Source: Flavisolibacter sp. (GTDB taxonomy: Bacteria; Bacteroidota; Bacteroidia; Chitinophagales; Chitinophagaceae). Taken from it: a DNA stretch of 52,511 bases. Each line of letters opens with the position of its first letter. Position 1 is the stretch's first letter. The position numbers and the translations under genes are program-made. The notes beneath the pieces were generated by a model that saw only the letters and a program-made list of their open reading frames with translations, was not told where the DNA came from and did no database searches. Shown here piece after piece: positions 28,379 to 36,993 of the stretch. The stretch covers positions 1 to 52,511 of the forward strand of contig JAQBNG010000102.1 in assembly GCA_028288675.1 (NCBI GenBank). Reading direction: 5' to 3'.

Positions 28379-28686
28379 TCCTTTACGTTTTAGGGTTACG
28401 AATAAAGGTTTCAGCAAGGATAGGTAACCTTCAAAGGAATGGATGAAAACAGTAAAACAAATGGGGGGAAGAAAACTTCTGCCAGGCAGAAATAGAAATT
28501 CTAAAGTTGTTGTTTTCTTGAGTCCGGATTTGAGATACGGCTGTAAACATAAAACACGAATGGCGAATTTGCAAGTCTTAACGCATGCTGTGCAGAAACA
28601 AATTTCGATTGGGTTTAGTTATTTCTGATTACACTACCTCAAGAATAGATTAAATGACTTACAGCTTTTGCTGAAAACCGATAAGA

Positions 28687-28899
28687 ATGTACAAGAGAGG
28701 TTCTAACCTTTTCTTCCGGTGGAAGAAAAGGTTAGAACAAATCAAGGATTGCAACGAAAGTTCAATAGTAGTACCATCCGATGGGTTCCAAAAAATTGAA
28801 CTTAATTTTAGGTCTGGTACAGGAGAACATCATCATGCCTTAACTTCTTTGATTGCTGCACAACAAAGGCTTTTAGCTAATTTTACCGCCACGATTTAA
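28687..28899 (+). CDS. Doubtful small ORF upstream of icmF
   Basis: A 70-codon frame that ends 4 nt before the icmF start. The later part ([20 protein letters not shown]) has plausible protein composition. The first residues ([15 protein letters not shown]) translate the palindrome at 28700-28738. It may be a leader peptide, a decayed gene fused to a repeat, or chance. No family was recognised. Confidence 0.3.
   Translation: MYKRGSNLFFRWKKRLEQIKDCNESSIVVPSDGFQKIELNFRSGTGEHHHALTSLIAAQQRLLANFTATI
28700..28738. repeat. Perfect palindrome, 18-bp arms and 3-nt loop
   Basis: GTTCTAACCTTTTCTTCC (28700-28717) and GGAAGAAAAGGTTAGAAC (28721-28738) are exact reverse complements around GGT. There is no T-run after it, so it is not a classic terminator. 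Its geometry matches that of the palindrome inside icmF (30277-30309). Confidence 0.85.
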
Positions 28900-28903
28900 T
28901 GAT

Positions 28904-31900
28904 ATGAACAACACGTCACAAAACAACATACGCATAGTTACAGCCACTTCTCTTTTTGATGGGCATGATGCAGCCATCAATATCATGCGCCGCATTTTGC
29001 AAAGCAAAGGCGCAGAAATTATTCACTTAGGACATAACCGCAGTGTACATGAGATTGTAGAATGTGCTATTGAAGAAGATGCCCAGGGAATCGCCATCAC
29101 TTCTTATCAGGGCGGCCATGTTGAGTTTTTTAAATACATGAAAGATCTCCTTGATGAAAGCGGTTGCGGTCATATAAAAATATTTGGTGGCGGCGGTGGC
29201 ACTATTCATCCCCAGGAAGCAAAAGAGTTGCACGACTATGGCATTACAAGAATTTATTCGCCGGATGATGGACGCAAAATGGGGCTGGAAGGCATGATTG
29301 AGGATGTAATAAGCCAGTGTGATTTTAACCTAAATGGCAATGGGGACTATAAAACGCCAATGAACCTGGGCGAAGTAAAAGACGTTCGGAAAATTGCCCG
29401 ACAAATTACGAATGCAGAGAATGGCATACAATCAACGACCAACGGCCAACCATCAACAACTACAACTCCTGTCCTCGGAATTACCGGTACAGGCGGCGCG
29501 GGAAAAAGTAGTGTTACTGATGAAATTGTTCGCCGTTATTTAAATGCTTTTGCAGATAAAACCATCGCTGTCATTTCTGTTGATCCATCGAAGAAAAAAA
29601 CAGGCGGCGCTTTGCTTGGTGATAGAATAAGAATGAATTCCATCTCCTCCCCCCGTGCATATATGCGTTCGCTGGCAACCCGTGATAGCGAAGTAGCCCT
29701 GAGTGCTTATGTGCAGGATGCGATTGATGTATGTAGGGCCGCAAGCTTCGATTTCATTATCCTGGAAAGCGCTGGTGTTGGACAAAGCGATGCCTCTATT
29801 TTAGATTATTGCGATGTAAGCCTTTACGTGATGACGCCGGAATATGGAGCAGCATCGCAACTGGAAAAAATCAACATGCTGGATTATGCCGATGTAGTGG
29901 CCATCAATAAATTTGATAAGGCCGGCGCATTGGATGCGTTGCACGACGTACGCAAGCAATATAAGCGAAACCACTTGCTATGGACTGCTGCAGATGAAGA
30001 ATTGCCAATTGTAGGAACAATAGCAGCGCAGTTCAATGACGCAGGCATCAACGAGTTGTTTGAAAAGCTGATGGTGGTTGTTGAAAAGAAAACAACTGTG
30101 AATTTTGGCATGCAAGCGCATGCGCATGTTAGCGATACTACTACCAAGTCCCAGATAATTCCACCAAAAAGAGTTCGGTATTTATCAGAGATTTCGGAGA
30201 GCAATAGAAGCTATGATGCATGGGTTGCAGACCAAAGTATAATTGCAACAAAACTCTACCAGATCAACGGCGTAAAAAACCTCGAAGGTCTTGCAGACCT
30301 TCGAGGTTTAAGGGAAATTCAAACGAGATTTGAAGAAGCGCTTCACCCCGAATGCAAAAAATTGATAGAAGGATGGCCTGCCCTGGTACAAAAATATACG
30401 GCCGATTTTTTTGAATACCAGGTTCGGGATAAAGTAATCAAGCAACCACTCACTACTACTTCTTTGAGCGGTACAAAAATTCCAAAAATTGTTTTGCCAA
30501 AGTATAAAGACTGGGGCGATATTTTGCGTTGGCAGTTGCAGGAAAATATTCCCGGCGAGTTTCCTTACACGGCCGGTGTGTTTCCCTTAAAAAGAGTGGA
30601 GGAAGACCCAACAAGAATGTTTGCCGGCGAAGGCGGTCCGGAGCGTACTAACAAGCGTTTTCATTATGTATCACAAGGGCAACCGGCCAAACGTTTGTCA
30701 ACAGCGTTTGACAGCGTAACTCTTTATGGTGAAGACCCTGATCATCGCCCCGATATTTATGGAAAGGTTGGTAATAGTGGAGTGAGTATTGCCACTGTTG
30801 ATGATGCAAAAAAATTGTATAGCGGTTTTGATTTATGCGATCCGAAGACTTCTGTATCCATGACCATCAACGGGCCGGCACCAATGCTGTTAGCGTTTTT
30901 TATGAATGCTGCTATTGATCAACAATGTGAAAAATGGATAGCGGCAAATGGTGATTGGTCAATAGTTAATGAAGCCTTCAAAAAAAAGTATGGGCACTTA
31001 CCGCAACCTTCTTATTACAACCCATCTTCACCTGAGCGCCTACCGGTTGGCAATGATGGTTTAGGATTGAAACTACTCGGGCTTAGTGGCGATGAAGTAT
31101 TACCTGCTGATGTATATCAACAATTAAAAGCGCAGGCCCTCACACAAGTACGTGGCACAGTGCAGGCCGATATTTTAAAAGAAGACCAGGCACAAAACAC
31201 CTGTATTTTTTCAACAGAGTTTGCACTCAAACTAATGGGTGACGTGCAACAATATTTTATTGAGGAAAAGGTGCGAAATTTTTATAGCGTTTCTATATCG
31301 GGCTATCATATTGCTGAAGCTGGCGCTAACCCAATTACACAATTGGCCTTCACATTATCTAATGGATTTACTTACATAGAATACTACCTGAGCCGCGGAA
31401 TGAGTATTGATGATTTCGCCCCTAATCTGTCCTTCTTTTTTAGCAATGGTATGGATGCTGAGTACAGCGTAATTGGTCGTGTGGCCCGTCGCATCTGGGC
31501 AAAGGCCATGAAGAATAAATACAAGGCAAATGACCGTTCGCAAAAATTGAAATATCACATTCAAACTTCAGGAAGAAGCCTGCATGCCCAGGAGATAGAC
31601 TTCAATGATATTCGTACTACACTGCAGGCGCTGTATGCTATTTACGACAACTGTAATTCATTGCATACGAATGCGTATGACGAAGCCATCACAACTCCTA
31701 CCGAAGAAAGCGTTCGCCGTGCAATGGCTATTCAGTTAATCATTAATCGTGAATTAGGTTCTGCCAAAACAGAGAATTTTATACAGGGAAGTTTTGCTAT
31801 TGAGGAGATGACCGATTTGGTAGAAGAAGCCGTGCTTTTAGAGTTTGACCGCATCACAGAACGTGGTGGCGTATTGGGTGCTATGGAGCGCATGTATCAG

Positions 31901-32251
31901 CGTAATAAAATTCAGGAAGAAAGCTTGTCTTACGAACATCAAAAACATACCGGCGAATTGCCTTTGGTTGGGGTGAATACATTTCTAAACAAGAATGGAA
32001 GTCCAACCATATTACCTGGCGAAGTCATTCGTTCTACAAAGGAAGAAAAAGAGCAGCAGATACAAAACCTTCGGTCGTTTTGGAAACGCAATGAAGATAA
32101 AAGCGAAGCAGCGTTGCAACGCTTAAAAGAAGTGGCAGTGGGTAATGGAAACCTGTTTGAAGAGTTGATGGAAACAGTGAAGTATTGTTCGCTGGGACAA
32201 ATTACACATGCACTTTATGAAGTAGGCGGACAATACCGAAGAAGCATGTAG
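28904..32251 (+). CDS. icmF: Fused isobutyryl-CoA mutase IcmF
   Basis: A 1115-residue cobalamin enzyme that interconverts isobutyryl-CoA and n-butyryl-CoA. Domains in order: B12-binding (about 8-145, SLFDGHDAA, His21 as likely lower ligand); MeaB-like GTPase chaperone (about 190-410, GTGGAGKSS 195-203, NKFD); linker; mutase TIM barrel (about 530-1115). Phe573 in RMFAGEG and Gln764 in QAQNT match the pair that gives IcmF its specificity (Phe/Gln, against Tyr/Arg in methylmalonyl-CoA mutase). Three stretches resemble dispersed repeats: a Thr/Ser/Asn/Gln-rich linker (29431-29460), a 33-nt palindrome (30277-30309), and part of an extra ~47-residue segment (30948-30973). The frame is intact throughout. 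Confidence 0.95.
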   Translation: MNNTSQNNIRIVTATSLFDGHDAAINIMRRILQSKGAEIIHLGHNRSVHEIVECAIEEDAQGIAITSYQGGHVEFFKYMKDLLDESGCGHIKIFGGGGGTIHPQEAKELHDYGITRIYSPDDGRKMGLEGMIEDVISQCDFNLNGNGDYKTPMNLGEVKDVRKIARQITNAENGIQSTTNGQPSTTTTPVLGITGTGGAGKSSVTDEIVRRYLNAFADKTIAVISVDPSKKKTGGALLGDRIRMNSISSPRAYMRSLATRDSEVALSAYVQDAIDVCRAASFDFIILESAGVGQSDASILDYCDVSLYVMTPEYGAASQLEKINMLDYADVVAINKFDKAGALDALHDVRKQYKRNHLLWTAADEELPIVGTIAAQFNDAGINELFEKLMVVVEKKTTVNFGMQAHAHVSDTTTKSQIIPPKRVRYLSEISESNRSYDAWVADQSIIATKLYQINGVKNLEGLADLRGLREIQTRFEEALHPECKKLIEGWPALVQKYTADFFEYQVRDKVIKQPLTTTSLSGTKIPKIVLPKYKDWGDILRWQLQENIPGEFPYTAGVFPLKRVEEDPTRMFAGEGGPERTNKRFHYVSQGQPAKRLSTAFDSVTLYGEDPDHRPDIYGKVGNSGVSIATVDDAKKLYSGFDLCDPKTSVSMTINGPAPMLLAFFMNAAIDQQCEKWIAANGDWSIVNEAFKKKYGHLPQPSYYNPSSPERLPVGNDGLGLKLLGLSGDEVLPADVYQQLKAQALTQVRGTVQADILKEDQAQNTCIFSTEFALKLMGDVQQYFIEEKVRNFYSVSISGYHIAEAGANPITQLAFTLSNGFTYIEYYLSRGMSIDDFAPNLSFFFSNGMDAEYSVIGRVARRIWAKAMKNKYKANDRSQKLKYHIQTSGRSLHAQEIDFNDIRTTLQALYAIYDNCNSLHTNAYDEAITTPTEESVRRAMAIQLIINRELGSAKTENFIQGSFAIEEMTDLVEEAVLLEFDRITERGGVLGAMERMYQRNKIQEESLSYEHQKHTGELPLVGVNTFLNKNGSPTILPGEVIRSTKEEKEQQIQNLRSFWKRNEDKSEAALQRLKEVAVGNGNLFEELMETVKYCSLGQITHALYEVGGQYRRSM
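30277..30309. repeat. Palindromic repeat inside icmF
   Basis: AAACCTCGAAGGTCT (30277-30291) and AGACCTTCGAGGTTT (30295-30309) are exact reverse complements around TGC. The 33 nt equal 11 codons and translate in frame as part of [12 protein letters not shown] between the GTPase and mutase domains. I recall near-identical palindromes between genes in other Bacteroidota, so it is probably an inserted mobile repeat. Confidence 0.8.
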
Positions 32252-32255
32252 GTGT

Positions 32256-32302
32256 ATAAGTAATCAGCGATGAACACTATTGCACCATCGCTGATTACTT
32301 AT
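32256..32302 (+). terminator. Hairpin after icmF
   Basis: ATAAGTAATCAGCGATG (32256-32272) and CATCGCTGATTACTTAT (32286-32302) are perfect 17-bp arms with a 13-nt loop, 5 nt after the icmF stop. There is no clear U-tract, so it may protect the 3' end or be a repeat, rather than a strict intrinsic terminator. Confidence 0.5.
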
Positions 32303-32380
32303 TACTGATTGTATATACCTAACAATAAACTTCTTAAAAGGCTTGTTGCGCAGCAATATGATATCACTTATACTCAATAC

Positions 32381-33157
32381 CTATTTTTTTACCCCAACAG
32401 CTCCATCTGTTTTATCGACAACTTTTGGTTGATGTTTCTTTGACCCTCTTTCTTTTTCTTCTTTTTGTTGTTCTGTTTTTTCATTCTTTTTCTCTTCAAT
32501 CTCTTCTTCTTTTTTCGCTACAAACCACGAAGCTACATAGGCGGTAAATGTTCCAAAGAGACCTACACCTACCGTCATTAATACGGCGGCAATTATGCGC
32601 CCTTCTGATGTCACGGGAAACTTATCGCCATAACCTACAGTTGTAATAGTTACATAAGCCCACCACAAAGCATCTTCGGCAGTTTTGATATTACTATGAG
32701 GAATATCTTTCTCGAATTTTAAAATTCCGATGGCTGAAAATACAACCGTTATAAAGGCAAGCATTGCAGCGGATGTAAAAGCACCTTTGATTTTGTTCTT
32801 TAAAAAATAATGCGATAAAAAACCGATAGATCGCATTGCTCTTATGACTCTTAACAACTGAAAAACACGAAACAACCTGCCGGCTAAAAAAACATTCATG
32901 GGAATACTTGATAGTAAATCAATCCACCCCCATCGCATGTATTGCCATTTGTTTTTTGCTGAAAAAAAACGATGCAGAAAATCAATAAAAAAAACAATGC
33001 AGATCGCATAATCAACTTCATGCAATAACCGGCTTACCTCATACGATAAGGGGAAAAAAGTATCCACAATCAAAGCGACGATTACATAAAGCGAAAGAAA
33101 AAATACGATGATGTTAATGGGATGCAGTGCCTGCTTCTGCTCTGTACTCAGATGCAT
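32381..33157 (-). CDS. Voltage-gated-type potassium channel
   Basis: A 258-residue ion channel of the Kv/ion_trans family. Six membrane segments are seen. S4-like arginines lie in RLFRVFQLLRVIRAMRS (94-110), and the selectivity filter TVGYGD (173-178) follows the pore helix DALWWAYVTIT. The filter predicts potassium selectivity, and the S4 charges suggest voltage sensing. The C-terminal 45 residues are a highly charged Glu/Lys-rich tail, probably a coiled coil or disordered. It is convergent with icmF and is a single gene. Confidence 0.92.
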   Translation of the reverse strand: MHLSTEQKQALHPINIIVFFLSLYVIVALIVDTFFPLSYEVSRLLHEVDYAICIVFFIDFLHRFFSAKNKWQYMRWGWIDLLSSIPMNVFLAGRLFRVFQLLRVIRAMRSIGFLSHYFLKNKIKGAFTSAAMLAFITVVFSAIGILKFEKDIPHSNIKTAEDALWWAYVTITTVGYGDKFPVTSEGRIIAAVLMTVGVGLFGTFTAYVASWFVAKKEEEIEEKKNEKTEQQKEEKERGSKKHQPKVVDKTDGAVGVKK

Positions 33158-33307
33158 GTTGGTTGCTGTTTACTTAAATATACAAAAGAAGAAGGTGGCG
33201 GCGTGCTTTTAACCATTTATGCGAATGACAATACCATAAAAAAACCAGATAACTCCAGCAGGTAGTGGGGTTTTATCATTGACGAATGCTGTTACTGTAT
33301 TAGTGTA

Positions 33308-33338
33308 AAATAAAAGAAGCCCGCATTTCTGCAGGCTC
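33308..33338 (-). terminator. Terminator after the DUF1328 gene
   Basis: On the minus strand AGCCTGC (33337-33331) pairs with GCGGGCT (33324-33318), with one G-T wobble and a 6-nt loop, followed by TCTTTTATTTTA. It lies between the DUF1328 gene and the potassium channel gene. Confidence 0.65.
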
Positions 33339-33414
33339 AATAGTTACTGTTATACACAAATCTATTTCTTCAAAACTTAAACAGCAATCAGGTACGTAAT
33401 TAGTTAACCAGGGG

Positions 33415-33582
33415 TCAAATGTTTGTGCTTCTTCTTCCAAATAATAAGCTTAATACAAACAATACTAAGAAGATGAAAAATAAAATTTTAGCAATGCCTG
33501 CAGCACCTGCTGCTATACCACCAAAACCAAATATAGCGGCGATGATGGCTACGATTAAAAAGATGACTGTCCAGCGTAACAT
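33415..33582 (-). CDS. DUF1328 small membrane protein
   Basis: A 55-residue, very hydrophobic protein with two membrane helices: [20 protein letters not shown] and a second around [19 protein letters not shown] Gly/Ala-rich turn ([11 protein letters not shown]) joins them. This is the YtjA-like DUF1328 pattern. Family members are stress-associated in several bacteria, but the function is unknown. The ATG at 33582 is chosen because it gives the usual family start (MLRW). A GTTTAG-N4-CTAAAC element lies 31 nt upstream (33613-33628). Confidence 0.85.
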   Translation of the reverse strand: MLRWTVIFLIVAIIAAIFGFGGIAAGAAGIAKILFFIFLVLFVLSLLFGRRSTNI

Positions 33583-33898
33583 AGTTAAGGGTTTTATGTG
33601 TGAAGAAATAATGTTTAGGTATCTAAACAAAAAAATGTGCCATAACTGTTCAAAACATATTTTATAAGCTATAAACGGTAGAAAAAAAATAATATCTGAG
33701 GAAGCCCTGCCGCAAAAAGTACCTAAAAATATTAGGCAGATTATTACAATTAATCTGATATGTATAAATAACTCAACAATAGTTCACAGGCATTCACCTT
33801 TATTTCTATCATAATTATTTGATTTTGGCATACCCAAATAATCGAAACCCCTATCTTTAAATTTCGTGTTATAAAAGCAATAACAAAACAGATCAATT
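33583..33898. other. Divergent intergenic region before the desaturase
   Basis: An A/T-rich 316-nt region with promoters presumably in both directions. The only structure seen is GTTTAGGTATCTAAAC (33613-33628), a 6-bp inverted repeat upstream of DUF1328. I see no gene in it. Confidence 0.5.
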
Positions 33899-34999
33899 AT
33901 GCCTTTACTGGATTATGTGCTGGAAACGCCGGGGTACGGCTGGAAAAACGAAAATGGGGAACTGGTGAAACCTGCCCCTTCACAAATTCTAAAGGAATTT
34001 TTTTCCAGGCTCAACCTATTTAAAAGCAAAAAGAACTGGCTGCCTTTTTTCAGCTGGATCAAAGTGGTACTGTTAGCACCGCTTTTGATCCTCTTTATTT
34101 TTAAATTTTTCTCTATTCCCCTGCTTATTGCCGCGTTTGTTTATAGCATGATAATTATGGGTACCCACGGCACTATATGGCACCATCGCTATTGCACGCA
34201 TAAAGCCTATAAATTTAAAAACAGCTTTTGGAGAATGGTGACGCAAAACCTTACCATCAGCATGATACCCGAAGAAATCTATGTGGTATCACATCATGTG
34301 CACCATGCAAAAAGCGACCAGCCCGGAGATCCTTACAATGCACAGGCAGGTTTTTTATATTGCTTTTTAGCTGATGTAAATCATCAACCAATTGCCAAAA
34401 ATTTATCAGAGGGCGATTACCGCCGGGTTGCTACTATGATGCGGCACACCGGCGTTGTACCAAATACGTATGCGCAATATTTAGAATGGGGATCTATTGT
34501 GAACCCGGTTAGGGCTATAACAGGCACTTTACTTAACTGGGGGTTTTGGGCTGCTGTATTTTATTTAATTGGTGGTATTCCATTGGTATGCGCCTTATTT
34601 GGGGCTGCTGCATTTTGGGCAGTAGGCGTTCGCACATTTAATTACGAGGGCCATGCAAAAGGTGCTCAAAAACATAAAGACGGCACCGACTTTAACCGTG
34701 ACGATCTATCCATTAACCAGTTATGGCCCGGCATAGTTGCCGGTGAGTGGCATAACAACCATCACCTGTATCCATCCAGTGCCCGCAGCGGTTTCTTAAC
34801 TCATCAAATTGATCTTGCCTGGTATTATATCAAAGGCATGAGCTGGTTGGGAGCTATCAGTTCTTATCATGATAGTAAAGAACTTTTTCTAGAACAATAT
34901 CATCTGCCCTATAAGCAAAAAACAAGTTCGCCTGCAAAAACCAATACATCGCTGGTAAGAGAAAAATATGTCGAACAAAAAGTAAATAGCAAGGCTTGA
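33899..34999 (+). CDS. Membrane fatty acid desaturase
   Basis: A 366-residue acyl-lipid or acyl-CoA desaturase. The di-iron histidine boxes are HGTIWHHRYCTH (HxxxxH type), HHVHHAKSD (HxxHH) and EWHNNHH. Membrane segments lie around 57-90 and 205-235. Such enzymes put a double bond into saturated acyl chains using oxygen, so the organism probably grows aerobically and adjusts membrane fluidity this way. The N-terminus (MPLLDYVLETPGYGWKNENG) is typical of the Bacteroidota group. It is a single gene with a divergent neighbour. Confidence 0.92.
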   Translation: MPLLDYVLETPGYGWKNENGELVKPAPSQILKEFFSRLNLFKSKKNWLPFFSWIKVVLLAPLLILFIFKFFSIPLLIAAFVYSMIIMGTHGTIWHHRYCTHKAYKFKNSFWRMVTQNLTISMIPEEIYVVSHHVHHAKSDQPGDPYNAQAGFLYCFLADVNHQPIAKNLSEGDYRRVATMMRHTGVVPNTYAQYLEWGSIVNPVRAITGTLLNWGFWAAVFYLIGGIPLVCALFGAAAFWAVGVRTFNYEGHAKGAQKHKDGTDFNRDDLSINQLWPGIVAGEWHNNHHLYPSSARSGFLTHQIDLAWYYIKGMSWLGAISSYHDSKELFLEQYHLPYKQKTSSPAKTNTSLVREKYVEQKVNSKA

Positions 35000-35117
35000 A
35001 CAGGCGGTTCACAACTAAGTGTACAATTTTACACGCAGCAAAAAGCCTTCGACTACTACATCTTTTTTCTCAGCAGCCAGGACTACACCGGTTGCTATAA
35101 GTGTTATGATTTTTTAA

Positions 35118-35573
35118 TTACCGCTTTTGCAAATAAGCAGCTAAGTTTTGCAATGCCGCTTCCCATCCTTCCCGGTGCGGCTGTACAGCTTCTTCAGATG
35201 TGAAATGTTCCTGTATTACATGCAAACTGCTTCCCGAACCTGTTGAAGCAAATTCAATTATTAATAAAAAATCCGTGTCCTCTACCGTTGGTGATGGCAG
35301 CTTCCAGTTCCAGGTATAAACTAATCTTTTAGCAGGCTGTACTTCTTTATAAGCACCGTTGATTGTAAACGCCTCTGCGCCTTCGGCAGTAGAAAATTTG
35401 TATTCTACCTTGCCACCATCCCGAAGCTCATTTACTAAACCTGTTAACGTGTTTCCCATTGGCTGCCACCATTCCTTAAGGTCTTGTTCGGTAGTCCACG
35501 CATTATATAATTCCTCTACAGTTGCTACAAAGTCCTTTCTTAGTTCTATTTGAATTTCATCTTTCACTTGCAT
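35118..35573 (-). CDS. SRPBCC/AHSA1 domain protein
   Basis: A 151-residue protein of the START/Bet v1-like fold. The pattern fits the AHSA1-type family: VEELYNAWTTEQDLKEWWQP near the N-terminus, LVYTWNWKLP in the middle, HFTSEEAVQPHREGWEAALQ near the end. These bind hydrophobic ligands in a central cavity; the ligand is unknown. The start at 35573 (MQVKDEIQ) is chosen over 35660 because the preceding 29 residues do not fit the family. Confidence 0.85.
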   Translation of the reverse strand: MQVKDEIQIELRKDFVATVEELYNAWTTEQDLKEWWQPMGNTLTGLVNELRDGGKVEYKFSTAEGAEAFTINGAYKEVQPAKRLVYTWNWKLPSPTVEDTDFLLIIEFASTGSGSSLHVIQEHFTSEEAVQPHREGWEAALQNLAAYLQKR

Positions 35574-35790
35574 GCTTTTATTTTTATGAAACAACTTATA
35601 TGCCCGAAGAAGTTTGTTTAAACCATTCACAAAAGAAAGCGGCCATACTAAACAAACCATCGTTTCAGTAGCAACGATCTCCCATAAAAGTTTCTGGGCT
35701 TCTTACAGCTTTGCTATAGATAAGCTTTAAACAAATGAAAGCCGCAATTGAAAGAGAATAGTGATTGATACTTCTTAGTGCTGCTGATTA

Positions 35791-36167
35791 CTACTCACTT
35801 TTCTTTGCCGGTCCTGCTATCCACCACTGGTTACCGCCTATATCTTTTACGCCACAGCTCCTGTCTCCATACGCTTCATTTGTTGGCACACGCAACGATG
35901 TTGCGCCTGCAGCAATGGCTTTATTATAAAACAGATCGCAGTCATCCATATACAGGTAAATCATACCTGACATAGCCGGAAACTCTACGCTGCTATCTGA
36001 CAGTATTACAATTGATTCTTCTATTTGTAAAGATGCATGAGCTATTGTTCCATCTCTTTTTGAGAATATACTTCTATAGCATCGAAAGTGGTTTTTAAAA
36101 ATTCTATAACGCCTCAAGCATGTGGTGTAATAAGATGAGGAGTAACGGTGGGATAAGGCTTAGCCAC
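35791..36167 (-). pseudogene. Broken VOC/glyoxalase family gene
   Basis: Reading from a GTG at 36167 gives AKPYPTVTPHLITPHA, then an in-frame TGA (36114-36116), then GVIEFLKTTFDAIEV. This is the normal N-terminus of a PhnB-like VOC protein. A frameshift follows near 36052-36062, where a run of five A replaces an expected six. The rest (DGTIAHASLQIEESIVILSD to the end) lies in the next frame. Both parts together restore a typical VOC domain. The ATG-started frame from 36117 begins in the wrong frame and gives a false N-terminus. It is a pseudogene, or less likely a doubly mis-sequenced gene. Confidence 0.8.
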
Positions 36168-36262
36168 AAGATTTATTTGTTTAAGTTAGTAAAACCTTCT
36201 TGTTTTAACGTCAACTATTCTCTCTGTATCCAGGCAGATAGCCCTGCCTACTCTTACCGGCA

Positions 36263-36868
36263 TCACGAATGCTTTTCATCTTTTGTACTGCCATTTACCA
36301 CTACTTCTTTTTCTATCCGTGAATCGGGTATTATCCATATAAACGCTACAAACGCATAGAGAAATAAACTGATCCAAGGATTCATAAAAGCGAGCCCGAT
36401 AGCAGCAAGATAAATAACAACGGAAAGAATGCCTTTCGGGTCTATGCCAACTGCTTTTCCTAATACCGAGTTCTTCCCATGCAGTTGAATAAGACAGCGT
36501 TCCAGGATATAATAAGCAACGCCATTCATAAAAAGAACAAGCCCGTATAAAGCAACCGGCCAGGTTGTAAAACTGTTTTCTCCCATCCACCCCGAGGCGA
36601 AAGGCACCAGGGAAAGCCAGAAAAGCAGGTGCATATTGGCCCACATCACCCGGCCATTTACCTGTTCGGCAGCATGCATCATGTGATGATGATTGTTCCA
36701 GTAAATTCCTATATAAATAAAGCTTAGCACATAGCTGAAGAATACAGGCAGCAATGGCTTTATTGAAGCAAGGCTATCGCCGTGCGGCACTTTCATTTCC
36801 AACACCATAATGGTGATGATGATAGCGAGAACACCATCGCTGAAGGCTTCTAATCTTGATTTTTTCAT
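36263..36868 (-). CDS. TMEM175 family potassium channel
   Basis: A 201-residue membrane protein with about six helices. The N-terminal motif RLEAFSDGVLAI (5-16) is the FSDG signature of TMEM175/DUF1211, whose bacterial members form tetrameric potassium-selective channels. IYWNNHHHMMH lies in a loop or helix after segment 3, as usual. There is no filter of the TVGYGD type; selectivity in this family comes from pore-lining hydrophobic residues. It is 125 nt downstream of an SDR gene on the same strand. Confidence 0.88.
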   Translation of the reverse strand: MKKSRLEAFSDGVLAIIITIMVLEMKVPHGDSLASIKPLLPVFFSYVLSFIYIGIYWNNHHHMMHAAEQVNGRVMWANMHLLFWLSLVPFASGWMGENSFTTWPVALYGLVLFMNGVAYYILERCLIQLHGKNSVLGKAVGIDPKGILSVVIYLAAIGLAFMNPWISLFLYAFVAFIWIIPDSRIEKEVVVNGSTKDEKHS

Positions 36869-36941
36869 AACAGGTACGGGAAGTTAAGCTGTTATGTGTA
36901 AATAACTTTTTCACCTGCAAGCTGCAAATAGTAAGTGGGTA

Positions 36942-36970
36942 AAATAGCAAGCAACAAATAGCAAGCAACA
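36942..36970 (+). repeat. 14-nt tandem repeat
   Basis: AAATAGCAAGCAACA occurs twice with a 14-nt period (36942-36956 and 36956-36970), followed by looser AACAAATAACAAA units. It lies between the SDR and TMEM175 genes. It is low-complexity and probably a replication-slippage product. Confidence 0.6.
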
Positions 36971-36993
36971 AACAACAAATAACAAAAACGCTA

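Larger units (their letters stand above)
28379..28903. other. Divergent gap before icmF
   Basis: This 525-nt stretch separates the small secreted protein from icmF. It holds a perfect 39-nt palindrome (28700-28738) and a doubtful 70-codon frame (28687-28899). The first 300 nt show no recognisable gene. No cobalamin riboswitch-like structure was recognised although IcmF is B12-dependent. Confidence 0.5.

Noticed and set aside
28443-28628. 61-codon frame on the plus strand upstream of icmF
   Set aside because: Composition is not protein-like, there is no ribosome site or family resemblance, and it lies in the divergent promoter region.
28640-28903. Cobalamin riboswitch upstream of the B12-dependent icmF
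   Set aside because: No B12-box-like sequence was recognised; only the triloop palindrome is present.
30277-30309. Palindrome inside icmF read as a transcription terminator
   Set aside because: There is no T-run on either side and the frame continues intact for another 650 residues.
33419-33667. 82-codon plus-strand frame over DUF1328
   Set aside because: It is the antisense shadow of a recognisable DUF1328 protein.
35791-36117. Intact 108-residue VOC protein
   Set aside because: The first ~20 residues are in the wrong frame; the true N-terminus is recovered in the other frame with a stop and a frameshift, so it is called a pseudogene.
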